Made by a program: the position numbers and the translations under genes. A DNA stretch of 24,697 nucleotides, taken from the NCBI GenBank assembly GCA_049999725.1, contig JBNGIS010019120.1, forward strand, positions 32,781 to 57,477, in the 5' to 3' direction. How positions within the stretch are numbered: position 1 is the first letter of the stretch; each line of letters starts with the position of its first letter. Below the pieces are notes generated by a model. It made no database searches. It was not told where the DNA came from and saw nothing but the letters and a program-made list of their open reading frames with translations. Below, piece after piece: positions 10,236 through 20,338 of the stretch. Source of the stretch: Haplomitrium mnioides (Eukaryota; Marchantiophyta; Haplomitriopsida; Calobryales).

Positions 10236-11054
10236 GGACAAAGCATCCAAATGACAACTTTCCAAAACATTGACGATCGCTGCAAAAGGGTGAAACAAAT
10301 AGAGGGTCAAAGAAGCCCATGCTGATGAAAATGAGGCTTCGACTCTTGTATCCTACTCTCCTACGTTTTTGCTCCATTGCGAAAAAGCAAGAGAGTGGAA
10401 GGCTAAGCAACAAAATGAAGTGCCTCCAAAATCGTTCACGCCCACAAGTACAGAGCTATGGGTTATTGGATCAAGGAGGGCAAGCAAACCATGAAGCTCT
10501 TCAACTTGCAATCCAATGATGCAAGCGATTGTCCTCGACAAATTATCTGAAGTGTTTTTAGTTGCCCAACTATTTCGACAAAGCTTAAACATCCAAGAGA
10601 TGATGCTCTTGTGAATATGTACCAAAAGTCTCACGCTTTGTACAACTTTTCTATAGACCATATATCAACACAGCTAGATTGGATCTTACATCTTTGCTCT
10701 AGGTCCGACACATGCTTTGTCTATGCTTTGAAGTTGATGTGAAATTGTATCGCCATGGAATATGATAGATGTTAGTCTATCTATATTCCTTAGAGAACTT
10801 TGACAATTGCTTCTTTACCATTTGATGTGATAGAATCACAGATTGTCTATGCATACCACAAAGAGCATGTTCCTCCTAGTATTGCTTGTGCATTTGGTAG
10901 TTCTAATGAAATTTTTAGGGCTGGAAAGTCTCAGTAGGATTCTCTAGCGGCTACAGATGTCGAAGGTTCTCATGCAATTGATTGGATGAGACCATTTCTC
11001 TTGAAGAGGATCGGGCTAAAGCTGTAGCTCTATCTTGATGTATTTTTTGAAAAT

Positions 11055-11060
11055 AATAAA
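11055..11060 (+). terminator. Poly(A) signal candidate
   Basis: AATAAA occurs about 30 bases after the last stop of the gene relic, in an A- and T-rich context followed by T-runs. Its placement is as expected for a plant 3' UTR. Confidence 0.4.
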
Positions 11061-11257
11061 GTATTTGTTTTCCAAATATTTTCTGATTGGTCTTTTTTTT
11101 TGTTGCATTCCAACTCGAGTTTATTAAGTACTTTCTTAACGATCCAATTTCTTTCACAAAATGATTTTTGACCCAAATGTACTGGTTTTTGTAAAATTAG
11201 CAACAAAGTCTATGCTAGCATGGAAGTTCCCTTTCTTTCTTTCTTTTTGATTTCTAT

Positions 11258-11645
11258 ACAAGTTTTATGCAATCATGAGTTTCTGCAATCCCTTTCTAGA
11301 GGGGCTTCAGCAATCTCTATCCAAGTACTTCAGCACTTCGTGCTCACATGGGCTTTAGTGGTCCATGCGCGCGTGGGCTTTAGTGATCCACGCACACATG
11401 GGACTTAGCAAGCCAAACGTGTCTGGGTTTCAGTTGTCCATGCACATACAAGGTTCAATAATTCATGTGTGTATGGGCTTTTGCAGTCTATTCACTTTTG
11501 CTTCAGCAATCCTTGTTTGCATACACCTTAGGGTTCATTTTCAAAGTTCTTGCACATCTGAGCTTCAACGTTCCACATGCGCAGGTGCTTCAACATTTCA
11601 AGTGGATATAAGCTTTAGTTCACTTTGCATGCACAAGCTTTAACA
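11258..11645 (-). repeat. Degenerate ~25-bp minisatellite
   Basis: Read on the minus strand, about fourteen units of 23-28 bp follow the pattern GCTGAAGCCCATGTGCGCAT plus GGA and a short variable end. The best-kept units lie at about 11335-11410. Open frames on the plus strand through this region (11220-11408, 11365-11643) are repeat translations and not genes. The array joins an LTR fragment at about 11646. Confidence 0.75.
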
Positions 11646-11985
11646 CCATAGTTCAAAGTCATAGTATGCTTAAGCGTCTTTTTTTGATTGAATATGTTTC
11701 TAATAAAATTGGAATATTTTGATCAATTTTGGAAATTAAAAATATCATTGTTAATTTTGAAAATATTTAACAAAAAGTTTCTTGTACGCATAGTATATAT
11801 TATGTTTGTTGATGCTCATCATTTTTAAAGAAGAAATTGCAAAATCCATTTAGATAAATGTTGCTAGCATCAAATTGATGATTTTTTTATGCTAAAATTT
11901 CAAATTTGGATTTTGTGAACGCTAAATGAAATAGGAACTTAGTAGCGGTTTCTGGTTCAAAGTAGCAATTGTTGGTAAAGAACCT
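11646..11985 (-). repeat. LTR fragment, inverted relative to 23925-24337
   Basis: The reverse complement of this segment matches 23925-24337, with roughly three quarters of positions identical by eye and small indels. Shared landmarks include TCAATTTGATGCTAGCAA, AATATATACTAT, TTAACAATGATAT, GAAACATATTCAAT and GACTTTGAAC. Homology weakens into the minisatellite to the left and stops near 11985, inside the integrase remnant of the next element. It is probably a solo or truncated LTR of the same family as the element ending at 24372. Confidence 0.7.
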
Positions 11986-12480
11986 ACTAAATCCAAACTC
12001 CAACAATATCCCAAACCTATGATAGGTAGTGGATGCAATTGAGGAATAAGAGCACTAAATGTTGTTCGAACTCCATCACACGTCACATACTTGGCGACCT
12101 ATTGTTGCGCATCAGTGTTCATGCCCTGCTACTAGTACTATGTCTACAACAAACAGTATGTGCGCTTCACTGTAAAATTTCCCTACTCCTCGTGGGCATG
12201 GCGTACTTGTAAGGCTGCATCGGCTTCAGCACAACATGTACCTTCCTGTCAATCTAGACTCCCAAAATCTGAGTTCCTTCCCTTTGAAATCTCTTCGCTT
12301 GCTGCTTGACTCTATCTCTCTCCTTGGCATCAATCAATCCACTCAAAAAACTCATGTGTAGATACTCCATTAAATGCCCATCATTGTGAAATTCTTGATC
12401 CAAGTTAGAATCCTCAACTATATCTCATGTTGAAGTCTCAACAATAACTTTATCACTAGGGTCAACCACCAATTTACTCC
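11975..12480 (-). pseudogene. Integrase N-terminal remnant
   Basis: This is the start of the integrase of the minus-strand element. After the RNase H end, a linker leads to the zinc-binding region. There the first Cys of the C-X2-C pair now reads Tyr (YVTC in place of a CXXC), while the second is kept. Next comes a PLPIIGLGYCWSLDLVG segment whose Asp codon (11991-11993) is the first residue of the D,D35E triad. Homology stops within about 20 bases of that point, so the second Asp, the Glu and the C-terminal domain are lost. The upstream linker has several stops. The replacement of the rest by LTR-like DNA marks a deletion or insertion breakpoint. Confidence 0.8.
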
Positions 12481-12514
12481 AAGCTGGCATCCAAGAAAGA
12501 AAGGCAAATGCATA

Positions 12515-13100
12515 TCAACGTGTCACCATCTCTTTATCATACTCCTCATGCCAACACATACCAGTCTCATCACTCTGGGTTGTGGATAGGTTACAGGTCA
12601 ATCTATTTGCATCCAAGTTGGTCGTACTAGGCCTATACACCACTTGGAAGTCGTACTCTTGCAACAACAATGCCCACTTTGCAAGTTTTCTTGTAAGTTT
12701 ATCATATTCCATCAATCATTTGAGGGATTGATAATTTGTAACCAAAGTGAATAGAGTACTAAACAAACAACAACAAAAGTGTGTTATAACTCACATGCTC
12801 CGAAACACTCTCCCTCATAGCAACTATACTTAACCTAAGCCAAATTATTCAATTTGCTTGCTAAAACTGCAACAAACTCTTCTTTATGGTCATTTTTATG
12901 GGTTAGCATCGCTCCCATCCCCGCTCTACTTCAATCAAAGTGAAGTTGAATGGTTTTTGTGCAAGAGATCTCCTCAGAATAGGTGAGGAAGCCAATCTAC
13001 CTTTCAACTCATGAAATATCCTCTCTTGGTCTTCACCTCAAATCCATTCTTGATCCATCTTGGTGAGGATGGTCAAGGGCTTAGCAATCTAACTGAAACC
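12515..13100 (-). pseudogene. RT connection and RNase H relic
   Basis: RNase H degrades the RNA strand of the RNA-DNA hybrid during reverse transcription. Reading leftward from about 13290, the RT thumb and connection are legible (an IAKPLTILTK-like motif near 13080). A decayed middle follows, then a clear RNase H C-terminus at 12515-12715 (KLAKWALLLQEYDF, then DANRLTCN). Just before it, the conserved TDHxPLKW block reads TNYxSLK-stop. Against the family consensus this means Asp to Asn (12734-12736), His to Tyr, Pro to Ser and Trp to stop (12716-12718), four separate C:G to T:A changes in about twenty bases. The enzyme is dead. Confidence 0.85.
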
Positions 13101-13860
13101 TTTCATATATCTCTCATAGTAACTAGCCAATCTCTAAAATGCACGAACTTTACTCACATCAGTGAGTTGTGGAGTATCTGCAATGGCACTCACCTTAGTT
13201 TGTTGCACACCCAACCCTCTTGGATAGATAGTATGTCCCACATACTCAATTTGTTCTTGGAAGAATTTTATTTGCCTTGATGCAACTTCAACCTGTGGTA
13301 CTTGAGCATGTTGAATATCACCTGCAAATGCCTCTAGTGCTCATTTACATGTGTTGAATGTACTAGAATATCATCGATGTAGCACTTGACAAAGTTCAAG
13401 CTTGCTAGAAATATGTTCATCACCCTCTGAAACTCAGTTGGAGAATTCTTCAACTCAAATGGTAAGAACAACAACTGATATAATCGACTTTTTCCGTGTA
13501 CATCAATACCCCAAAACATTGTTTTGGCCATGTCCTCTTGCTTCAATGGTAGTTGATGGTACCTTACCCTCAAATCTAGCGAGCTAAAGATCTAAGCATG
13601 CCCAACTACATCAAAGATCTCCTCATGTGTAGGCATAGCATACTTGTTAGACTTGATCCGTTGAGTGATAGGATGGTAATCACCACACATCCTCCTATCG
13701 GTGTAGTTCCTTTGTACATCCCTCTTGAATGGCATAATTATAGAAGATGCTTATTCTATATATGACACTACCACCAATCTAACCTCCAACAAATCTTGCA
13801 TTCTGGTTTGTATCAACCATCTCTCCACCACACTATAGCGATATGAACGCCGAAAAATAG
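13101..13860 (-). pseudogene. Ty3/gypsy reverse transcriptase relic
   Basis: Reverse transcriptase copies element RNA into DNA in virus-like particles. From about 13860 leftward the fingers and palm are readable: RMCGDYHP near 13700, then SLDL (first catalytic Asp kept) near 13580. The open frame 13334-13573 then holds YHQLPLKQED, FELKNSPTEFQRVM and the active-site tetrad Tyr-Ile-Asp-Asp at 13370-13381. The family consensus has Gly where FELKN now has Glu, another G-to-A type change. A single stop lies between the SLDL segment and the upstream frame, and the thumb continues in a shifted frame into the RNase H entry. The palm is among the best-preserved RT active sites in the window. Confidence 0.9.
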
Positions 13861-15692
13861 TTGCAATACTAGCCAATTCAATCCAGATAGTTGGTTCTCT
13901 CAAGATCTGCACGTTCTTTATGCTGAAAGGAAAAAAAATCTAAATAACCACGCAAAAACAAATGTACCTTTGCACTCTAACCTCTTGTCAACTACGGCCC
14001 AACTTGTGGCACCCATTTTTCCACAAGAGTCAAGTGATTTTCTTTATTCACATCTAGCTTTGCTGAAATCTAACTAGCTATGTGGTGGAGTCAGACCTGA
14101 ACTGTGTATTGCTGAGTTGTCACTCCCTTAGGCTGAAATTTGATTGTCAAAAAAGTGACATGTTGCAATTTCAGATGTGTGGATTAGCCCTTTAATAGCC
14201 TCGCTAGTACATGACACGTCGCCTCCAGCAATAGCCTTGACTATCTCGGAAGGTTCCATGCTAACTATCGACAAGCTGGTTATCCCATAAGATTGCATCC
14301 TACGTAGTTCAGCTACTCCCAAGCTCACAATCCAAGTAAGACAATTCAAATCCATAGCTTGTCCCAACACATAGTGTCGCTAAAACTCGGCGATATATGC
14401 AACGACAATATTACCAATGGATAACCTCATTGCCCTCTCTCTGTCTTATCGAAATTTGGTTGCACTAGTTTCTTCAAGGATGTATCATAAATAAGACTAG
14501 GCCTCTTGTCATAAATGCATAAGATGCAAGGTGACTCACCAATGTCGGCAAGGCTCCACAAGGTCGACCTACCATGTTGACTAATGCCAATAGTAGGAGG
14601 TGAACATAAAGCACCCTATGAGCATGGTATCCAAAATCCTAAATATCATCCACAACGACGCATGGTTACCTCCCAATCCTGTCACAAGCTCGCTTTAGCA
14701 CCTTAATATGCAGCAAGTTGGTCTAAGTCAATCGTGGACAGTGTGCTTGTGATCATTCTTGTGCTGCATCCAACAATTTAGTAGGTGCGATCAAATAGCA
14801 CACCTCATAAACACTCTCTACAAGACGCTAGCGATGATCTCCCAAGATGACACATTCTTCAAGATATATGCAAGAGAGGGTATTTGATAGAGTTGGAGAT
14901 GGCATAAAATCCGTAGTATCTCTCTAAACAATTTTGAGCAAGGTTCTTAGAACCCTTGGCCCAAACCAGCCCTCAATTGGCCTTGATATGGCCATCCAAC
15001 AATCAACAAGTCAATCGGCCTCACTCCAGCTAAGTGGTCTGCCTCGAGCAAAAAGATGTTAGCTTGCAATACATGTAGATAACCTTGCATTGCTCTAACT
15101 GAAAACAATTATGGATATTGCTCAACCATCAGCGCCATATGCCTCAAGGAGATTCTTTGGGTGATCTCACTCTTCTTCACATACAAATACCAACGAACAG
15201 GAATCCTTGCTTGAAGCACAATACCCAACCATGTACTAATGCCTCCAAACAACTCCAACAGACAAATACCATTAGCATGATAGTGCTATTAAGTTGGCAT
15301 ATTATCTAGTGGTGAAAGATTCACAAGCCTTAGTGTGATAGAACCATCTAGTGTAGGATAACTACATATAAATGTATCCTACTTTGTGAGGTGATTCATG
15401 CTAGTAGAAGTAAGGTGAGGTTGTAGTAGTTACATGCATCTTGATTGGTTGATAATGATGATACTATCTTCAAAAACTCTTGAGATGCCTCATCAATAGA
15501 AGGAATGTTGGTTGCATGTGCATTTCCTTTCAAAAAGTCAGAATAGTCGGTGATCACCTTACAAAATGCTCACAACGCCATAGGCTATGATAGTGGACTC
15601 CCATTTGGTCCATTGAATCTGACAAGCAAATTGCTCAATCATGCCTCTCTCGATCGCCATACAACCTTAGTGAGTGTGGCTCAAGGGCTCAT
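13861..15692 (-). pseudogene. Protease-RT linker region, heavily decayed
   Basis: In a normal gypsy element the RT N-terminus follows protease closely, so this 1.8-kb stretch is longer than expected. It may include decayed pol sequence plus insertions. One open frame (14128-14370, minus) has no family signature that I recognise. No tRNA or second element is visible here. Confidence 0.4.
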
Positions 15693-15944
15693 CTATGAGC
15701 TATCTATAAGATGATGAGATTGCACTCTAAGCTCAATCTCTCCATATGTGATGTGTTGCATGGGTGAGGGTTCTCCTAATGAAGTATGGATTGGGAAATG
15801 GCATATCTCCACATCTCTTAGCCTCAATCCTAATCCTTGTACGTCTAACTTGTCTAACATCAAAGGATGTGCAATTTTATCCAATAGCACTCTAGTTGGT
15901 TTGTACAACCACATTTCAAGGACCAACAAGCCGGAAAATACCAC
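15693..15944 (-). pseudogene. Retroviral-type aspartic protease relic
   Basis: The protease cuts the Gag-Pol polyprotein. The frame contains a VLLDKIAHPLML segment that sits where the family has a catalytic Asp-Ser/Thr-Gly. The Asp codon is at 15879-15881, but the next two residues are Lys and Ile, so the active-site loop is destroyed. A GLGL segment follows, then a DVEICHFPIHTSLG strand-like segment typical of the protease flap and core. Its position between gag and RT in the same orientation supports the call. With only about 80 residues and no second motif, the identity is moderate. Confidence 0.6.
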
Positions 15945-16835
15945 TCTTATTGTAGATTGACACCATACTAGGTCTTAATTTGGTCCTCTCAAACGCCGAT
16001 CGGACTGATAACTCCATCAACTAAGTTGCAATGTCTCACTTGCAGATGTAGAGACACATGCATTAGCTGCTCTATTTACATGTCTCATCTCCATACTTGA
16101 AGTAACTACTTGAGTCTCTCCACATAGAGTGGTTGCCAACCTGAACACTTCAACTGGAGTGACTCTTCTGGTCAACATATCCATGGTAAAAATTAATGGT
16201 TTTTGTACCACTAACTTGGCTATATCCTTGGCTAAAGAAACACTTCCCTCTATTGCGACTGATCTCTTTATATCTCTGGAAGCCTTAGTTGGATGCATGA
16301 AAGTAGTCTCCAGAAAATCTGTCAAATCAATAATTGTGGAAGCTTCCCTTGCTGGTGAGCATCCCCCTTAGGAGGATCCCACTCTACCTGATGCTCCTTA
16401 AGCTGAAGAGCCTTTCCTACTCTTTTGGTCACTACCGGAGATGCATCAATGTAGGCTATTCTACACATAAATCCCATGCTAGCCAAACCTTCATCAACTC
16501 TATATGAAGTGGAGGCTTTTCTCCACAATTGGGCCTTGCTTGTACTATAGTCATGGCAACTAGTTTTTCCTCCAACTGTGCAATCTTAACATCCTTTGGA
16601 TCTACAATAGCGGCTAGAGCACCTACCTCATCTCTCCCAGTTGGTGATTCTCTTTGATCATGACCACCTCGGCTGTCTCTGCATTGCTCACTTGTATGAG
16701 CTTCTCCTTGTCATAGCTCCAAGTGAAGTGAAAAACATCTATCCTTGGTGTGACTTATGACACACAATAGTCACATTGTTGATGGCCAGTTGCATGTGCA
16801 TCTCCAGAACATGCTGCTTGTGGTCTCTTTGCCTT

Positions 16836-16877
16836 TGGACACTACTTCTACAAATGGTCTCCACTACATATCCAAGA
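16836..16877 (-). other. Degenerate zinc knuckle in gag
   Basis: The pattern is X-X2-Cys-X3-His-X4-Cys-Pro, with the first position Ser in place of Cys and two stops between His and the last Cys. The CX2CX3HX4C spacing is a common plant gypsy form. A Cys/His-rich stretch follows at about 16770-16815 and may be a second knuckle. Confidence 0.5.
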
Positions 16878-17844
16878 ATCTGGCTATTGATTTGCATAAG
16901 ACGGTAATGCCTTGTGTCCATCTGACTGTCCACTAGCCTTTTGATCCGTCCATGGTGTAGATTTGTGATGTACATGTGGTTGGAGATGTAGATTTTGGCA
17001 CTTCCTTCTAAAAACCACTAGTGACTACTCTCTCATTCACCAGGTTGAGCTCAATATGCTTTGACAGTGTGAAAACAATAGCTAGAATGGGACCAAAATC
17101 CTTGAGAAAGGTGGCATCCCTCACTCTCCTCCTTAAATCAGTATCAAGAATGATATACTAGAACTGGATGGCTTGAGCCTCTATCACCCTCTTTGTGACA
17201 TTGGTGAGCCTTTTCATCATGCTATGAGCTTCTCTCAAACTCTCTCTTGTCTTGCACTAGAACTATTGAAGACTATTTAGGTTATTAGTCCTCATGCCTT
17301 GGTAATTCTACCTTTGAAGCTCAAAAAACTCAACCACAAGGTTAAATAATGGTATTCCTCCACTCTTTGCTATAGTGACAAGAATATGTATACTAAAAAC
17401 TCCTATTGGCCCTCAAGCACCAATGATGTGGCAGGTGCCACTAGAGGATGCAGTATGAGTTGCATGGTAATGGCCACTTGCCTTTCTACCATCGATAATG
17501 GGGACATAATTAGGTGACCAATACTGTCTCTAGTCCTCAATCTTAGTCAAATAAACCCGCTGGAATTCATGATAATCATCTATGGGCAGCCTTTCTAAAT
17601 GTTGAAACAAACTTTTCCATCTCATGAAAGGTGTAGTAAACAAAGCAGTATTCTATAGTGTTGGCAAATCACACCATCTCTCAAACTCCTGAATGAAATC
17701 ATCCATATCAATAGTGCCTACTACACTAGAGAATCTTCTTTGCCCTTTTGTGGCCCCATACATCTCATCCATATCCCACAACAAAGGAGAATGAACATGA
17801 GTGTTAGAAAGAGTTTTCTCCTCTTTGTTTGATATATGGTCACT

Positions 17845-17922
17845 AAAGAGAAGGCTTGCATTCTTTTAGTGCATAGCTTTAGTGTAGCTCCTATGCACCC
17901 AAAGAATGCTAGCCTTCTCTTT
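17845..17922. repeat. Foldback with 32-bp arms and 14-nt loop
   Basis: The arm at 17845-17876 pairs with 17891-17922 with only three mismatches (29 of 32). The outermost bases (17844 and 17923) also pair. The foldback sits in the gag leader frame of the minus-strand element, at the point where that frame picks up its in-frame TAA. It would give a near-perfect hairpin of 78 nt if transcribed from either strand. Confidence 0.85.
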
Positions 17923-18059
17923 ATGATCAACGATGCAATTAAAGAGAATTTGGCAGCCTCTTCTATCACTATCCATCCCACAACTCTCAAGCAGATCAAA
18001 AGTGTTCCTTTCACTTGAAGATCTTCCCTTGGTGATAAAAGCCCTTGATTGAACAAATC

Positions 18060-19984
18060 CCTACAATAGTTTTTATGAAAATCTCATCTTCTTCTTTTTA
18101 CTTCCTTTACACCCTGAAAAATGTTAGCCCTCTTCAACAGTCAAGGTTTCTTGGCAAATGTTCTTGGAAGACCATTCCTATCATTGAATGCCACCTTCCA
18201 CTTTAGTAGTATGTGTAGTAGATAACTCTATTCTACCAAGAACCTTGGTGGCAGCCCTCCATGGCTATTCAATTGAAGGGTATGAATAAATAGAAACTTT
18301 GTTTTACTCTAGTCTTGCGATTTTGATTTCAGCGGTTCAAACAATTTTCTCCCAGTTAATCTAGAACAAAAGCTCAATTGTCCACATAAAAATTATATTA
18401 CCAAATTGAAGTTTCTCCAGCCTACTTGTACAAATCTCTCAATTCAATGTTTTTTTATATAGCTCTACTACTCATAAACAAATTCCTTAGCACGTGTCCA
18501 ACGCAAAACAGAGTGATCCACTCTGCTCATCTTCTATAGCATGAATACAAAGCCCCTTCTAACAAATTCCTCCTACAAATCCTGAGCAGCAAAATTAAAG
18601 AGTGTGCTCGATGAAGAAGCCCTAAAGGCCTCCAACATGCAAATGCATCCCAATTGCCTGTCAGAGCCCAAAAAAATGCAAACAATACACAAAAAAAACA
18701 AGGGAGAAATTGCAAATCCTCTGCAAGTTCAGAAAGTTGCTCTATTCTACGATTTTGTCTTTGCCTTCATTCAAGTAACAAGACTGCTGTCAATTTTTGC
18801 TCAACAAAACACGTTCAACCCTTCAAGAAAAATTGCAACAGAGTCCCCATACACCTACAAATCCCTAGAAAAATTGTACACAAGAGAGAATATCGTGAAT
18901 TTCATACTTAAGAAAATTGTTCGACACTGAAGAAATTAGAGCCTTTTACAACCCTTGGACAAATAAGCCTTGCTCCTAAACTTCGAGCAGCTCAACAAAG
19001 ATTTGTTTGAACACTACAAATTCTTTGACAAATTTTGAACATGCAATAAAAAACACAAGTCCCAAAGACTCTTCTAAATAGATTTTTTACTCAGAAGAGT
19101 AGAGATTTCTTGCACCACCTTAACAAAATCCTAGCACCAGCCGTGTCTTTGTTGAGAACAAAATTTGTGTGAAAATATTGCTTGCTGCAACAAATTCCAA
19201 GCAAAAAAGAAAAATCCTTGAATTGTTTCTTAAATGTACACAAAATCACAAAAATGTTGCTCTTGGCTACTTAATTGGCTTGCATCTCAAACCCTACTTG
19301 ACAAAGCCCCATGCTCAAGCAAACTTCTTTCTTTGAATTTCTCCACTCGACAAATTCTGAGAGGAATTTTTTTTGCTCGACAAGAAATGCTTTTGCTACT
19401 CAAAGAAATCTAAGTAGCAAGACAAATTTTTCAAATCCCTTAGCCTTGCAATCAAGAAGGCTTTTGTATTGACCTTGAGTTTTAATAAAGAAAACCAAAT
19501 TTTGCCAAATCCTTAACTATCACTATTGCGGTTTTTGATTTTTGATGCTCCAAATCTCTTCGATGAAGAGTTGTCCTCAACGCAGAATCCAAAGCTCTCT
19601 TCAACAAGTTTTGAAAAATAAACTAAAATAATTGCACTTGAATTTTCTCAATGGAAAGTACTTTAAGAATATGTGCTAGAAGGGCTGTTTGATCAAAATT
19701 AGAGTAGAAGGGCTCCTCTCTAAACTTGCCTTTCAGAACCTCAAACACCTGCAGAAACATCTATAAATCCACCAACAAAGAAACTAGGTTGCTTGCTATT
19801 AGGGAAAATTCGAGCCACCAATAGAATCAAAATTTTACTTCATGCCTTCTTTTTGACGAATCATCCACACAAGCTCAATTCATCAACAACAAAGAAAATC
19901 TTCACAACAACGAACACAAATTTGTCCAGAGCTTCTTCATGAATATTCAACACAAATCTGGGAAGAATTTGCTCAATCTCCAAC
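18060..19984 (-). other. Leader region of the minus-strand element
   Basis: These 1.9 kb of AT-rich DNA lie between the primer-binding-site relic and gag. There is no recognised coding family on either strand. The longest open frame (18604-18930, plus) is A-rich and featureless. Recurrent short phrases (CAAATTCT, CTCGACAA, CAAGCAAAA) hint at old internal duplication. A TATATAAA (plus 18453-18460, minus sense) is present but lacks other promoter context. A long untranslated leader before gag is common in large plant gypsy elements. Confidence 0.4.
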
Positions 19985-19998
19985 GGTCTAAGATACCA
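19985..19998 (-). other. Primer-binding-site relic (tRNA-iMet type)
   Basis: On the minus strand this reads TGGTATCTTAGACC. The usual plant initiator-Met primer site begins TGGTATCAGAGC, so the first seven bases match, followed by partial agreement. It lies just after the LTR-like segment and upstream of gag, in the right orientation, which supports the call in spite of mismatches. Confidence 0.5.
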
Positions 19999-20338
19999 TG
20001 AATGCTCTCAAATATTCTAATCAAGTTATTCAGTTGCAAACCCAGATAACATGGATGCTCCACAAAGAAATCTGAAATCTTTCAATATAATTTTCTCGAG
20101 TGATACTTTCCCAAGAAATTCAAGTGGTAACCTTTCCAACATCTGAACCAACCCACCTTGCTTACAGGGAATCCACACTTCTCCAAGAAACGCAATACCT
20201 TAGCTCTCCTCTTGGTTCATACAAAGTGTGATATTGAAAGATAATCTTTTGATGAGAGTACATGGTCTTATATACTTAGGCGCAAAAAGATGAAAAACTC
20301 AAAATATCAAAAAATAGAAATCTACATGGAATGATGTG
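19999..20338 (-). repeat. Truncated 5' LTR of the minus-strand element
   Basis: This is inferred from position: it holds a TATA box at 20267-20274 (minus sense) and ends next to the primer-binding-site relic. Only the part from the core promoter to U5 is left. The U3 is missing because a plus-strand RT fragment starts at 20339. No 3' LTR is present for comparison, so the boundaries are approximate. Confidence 0.5.
20267..20274 (-). promoter_or_regulatory. TATA box of truncated LTR
   Basis: Minus-strand TATATAAG is followed by a short run to a likely start site, some 270 bp from the primer-binding-site relic. That is a plausible R-U5 length. Confidence 0.5.

Larger units (their letters stand above)
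9361..11060 (+). pseudogene. Unrecognised intron-bearing gene relic
   Basis: Several long frames read like one decayed protein gene, but I do not recognise the family. From 9361 to about 9790 a single frame holds protein-like sequence with mostly TAG, TAA and TGA stops at places consistent with lost Gln, Arg or Trp. Another frame at 9800-9900 encodes a charged, helical segment (KREEAEELSIEEM), and a further frame reaches 10026. There a GTAAGT donor opens a candidate intron ending at 10235. The frame continues in phase for about 30 codons after the acceptor. Then a frame at 10303-10611 (one TGA at 10492-10494) and a frame at 10611-11024 (four stops) follow, the latter containing an acidic DVEGSHAIDWMRPF segment near its end. 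AATAAA follows at 11055. It may be a host pseudogene or cargo of an element. No LTR-element domain is visible in it. Confidence 0.5.
16017..17930 (-). pseudogene. Ty3/gypsy gag relic of the minus-strand element
   Basis: Gag forms the particle that packages element RNA. From about 17930 leftward a frame runs through a foldback (one TAA) into DMDEMYGATKGQRRFSS and then a retrotransposon-gag capsid segment (FIQEFERWCDL, RWKSLFQHLE, DDYHEFQRVYLTKIED, NYVPII) at about 17740-17480. A helical region follows at 17300-17000 (LTNVTKRVIEAQ). Then comes a zinc-knuckle relic at 16836-16877, whose first Cys has become Ser and which holds two stops. Open frames at 16322-16528 and 16017-16325 probably represent the gag-protease junction. 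There are many stops and shifts. The capsid call is good. The tail call is weak. Confidence 0.7.
11975..20338 (-). mobile_element. Ty3/gypsy retrotransposon, minus strand, truncated at both ends
   Basis: In transcription order (right to left) the parts are a partial 5' LTR with TATA, a primer-binding-site relic, a 1.9-kb leader, gag, protease, reverse transcriptase, RNase H and the start of integrase. PR-RT-RH-IN order is diagnostic of Ty3/gypsy, since copia elements place integrase before RT. The integrase core is cut after its first catalytic Asp by the LTR fragment at 11646-11985, and the U3 of the 5' LTR is cut at 20338 by the next element. All frames carry stops and shifts. Confidence 0.85.

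Noticed and set aside
11290-11640. CRISPR-like regular repeats
   Set aside because: Units are contiguous with no unique spacers, and the context is a plant retroelement landscape.
11365-11643. A 92-codon plus-strand frame with repeating HAHMG-like phrases
   Set aside because: It is a translation of the 25-bp minisatellite.
12716-12736. Fungal repeat-induced point mutation as the cause of C-to-T lesions
   Set aside because: RIP is known in fungi. The element families here are plant-type, and methylcytosine deamination explains the same pattern.
17721-18056. A 111-codon minus-strand frame
   Set aside because: The gag capsid frame covers the same bases in another phase with recognisable homology, so this frame is a shadow that also translates the foldback.
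18604-18930. A 108-codon open frame on the plus strand
   Set aside because: It is Lys- and Asn-rich from A-rich DNA, has no family motif, and lies in the leader of a minus-strand element.
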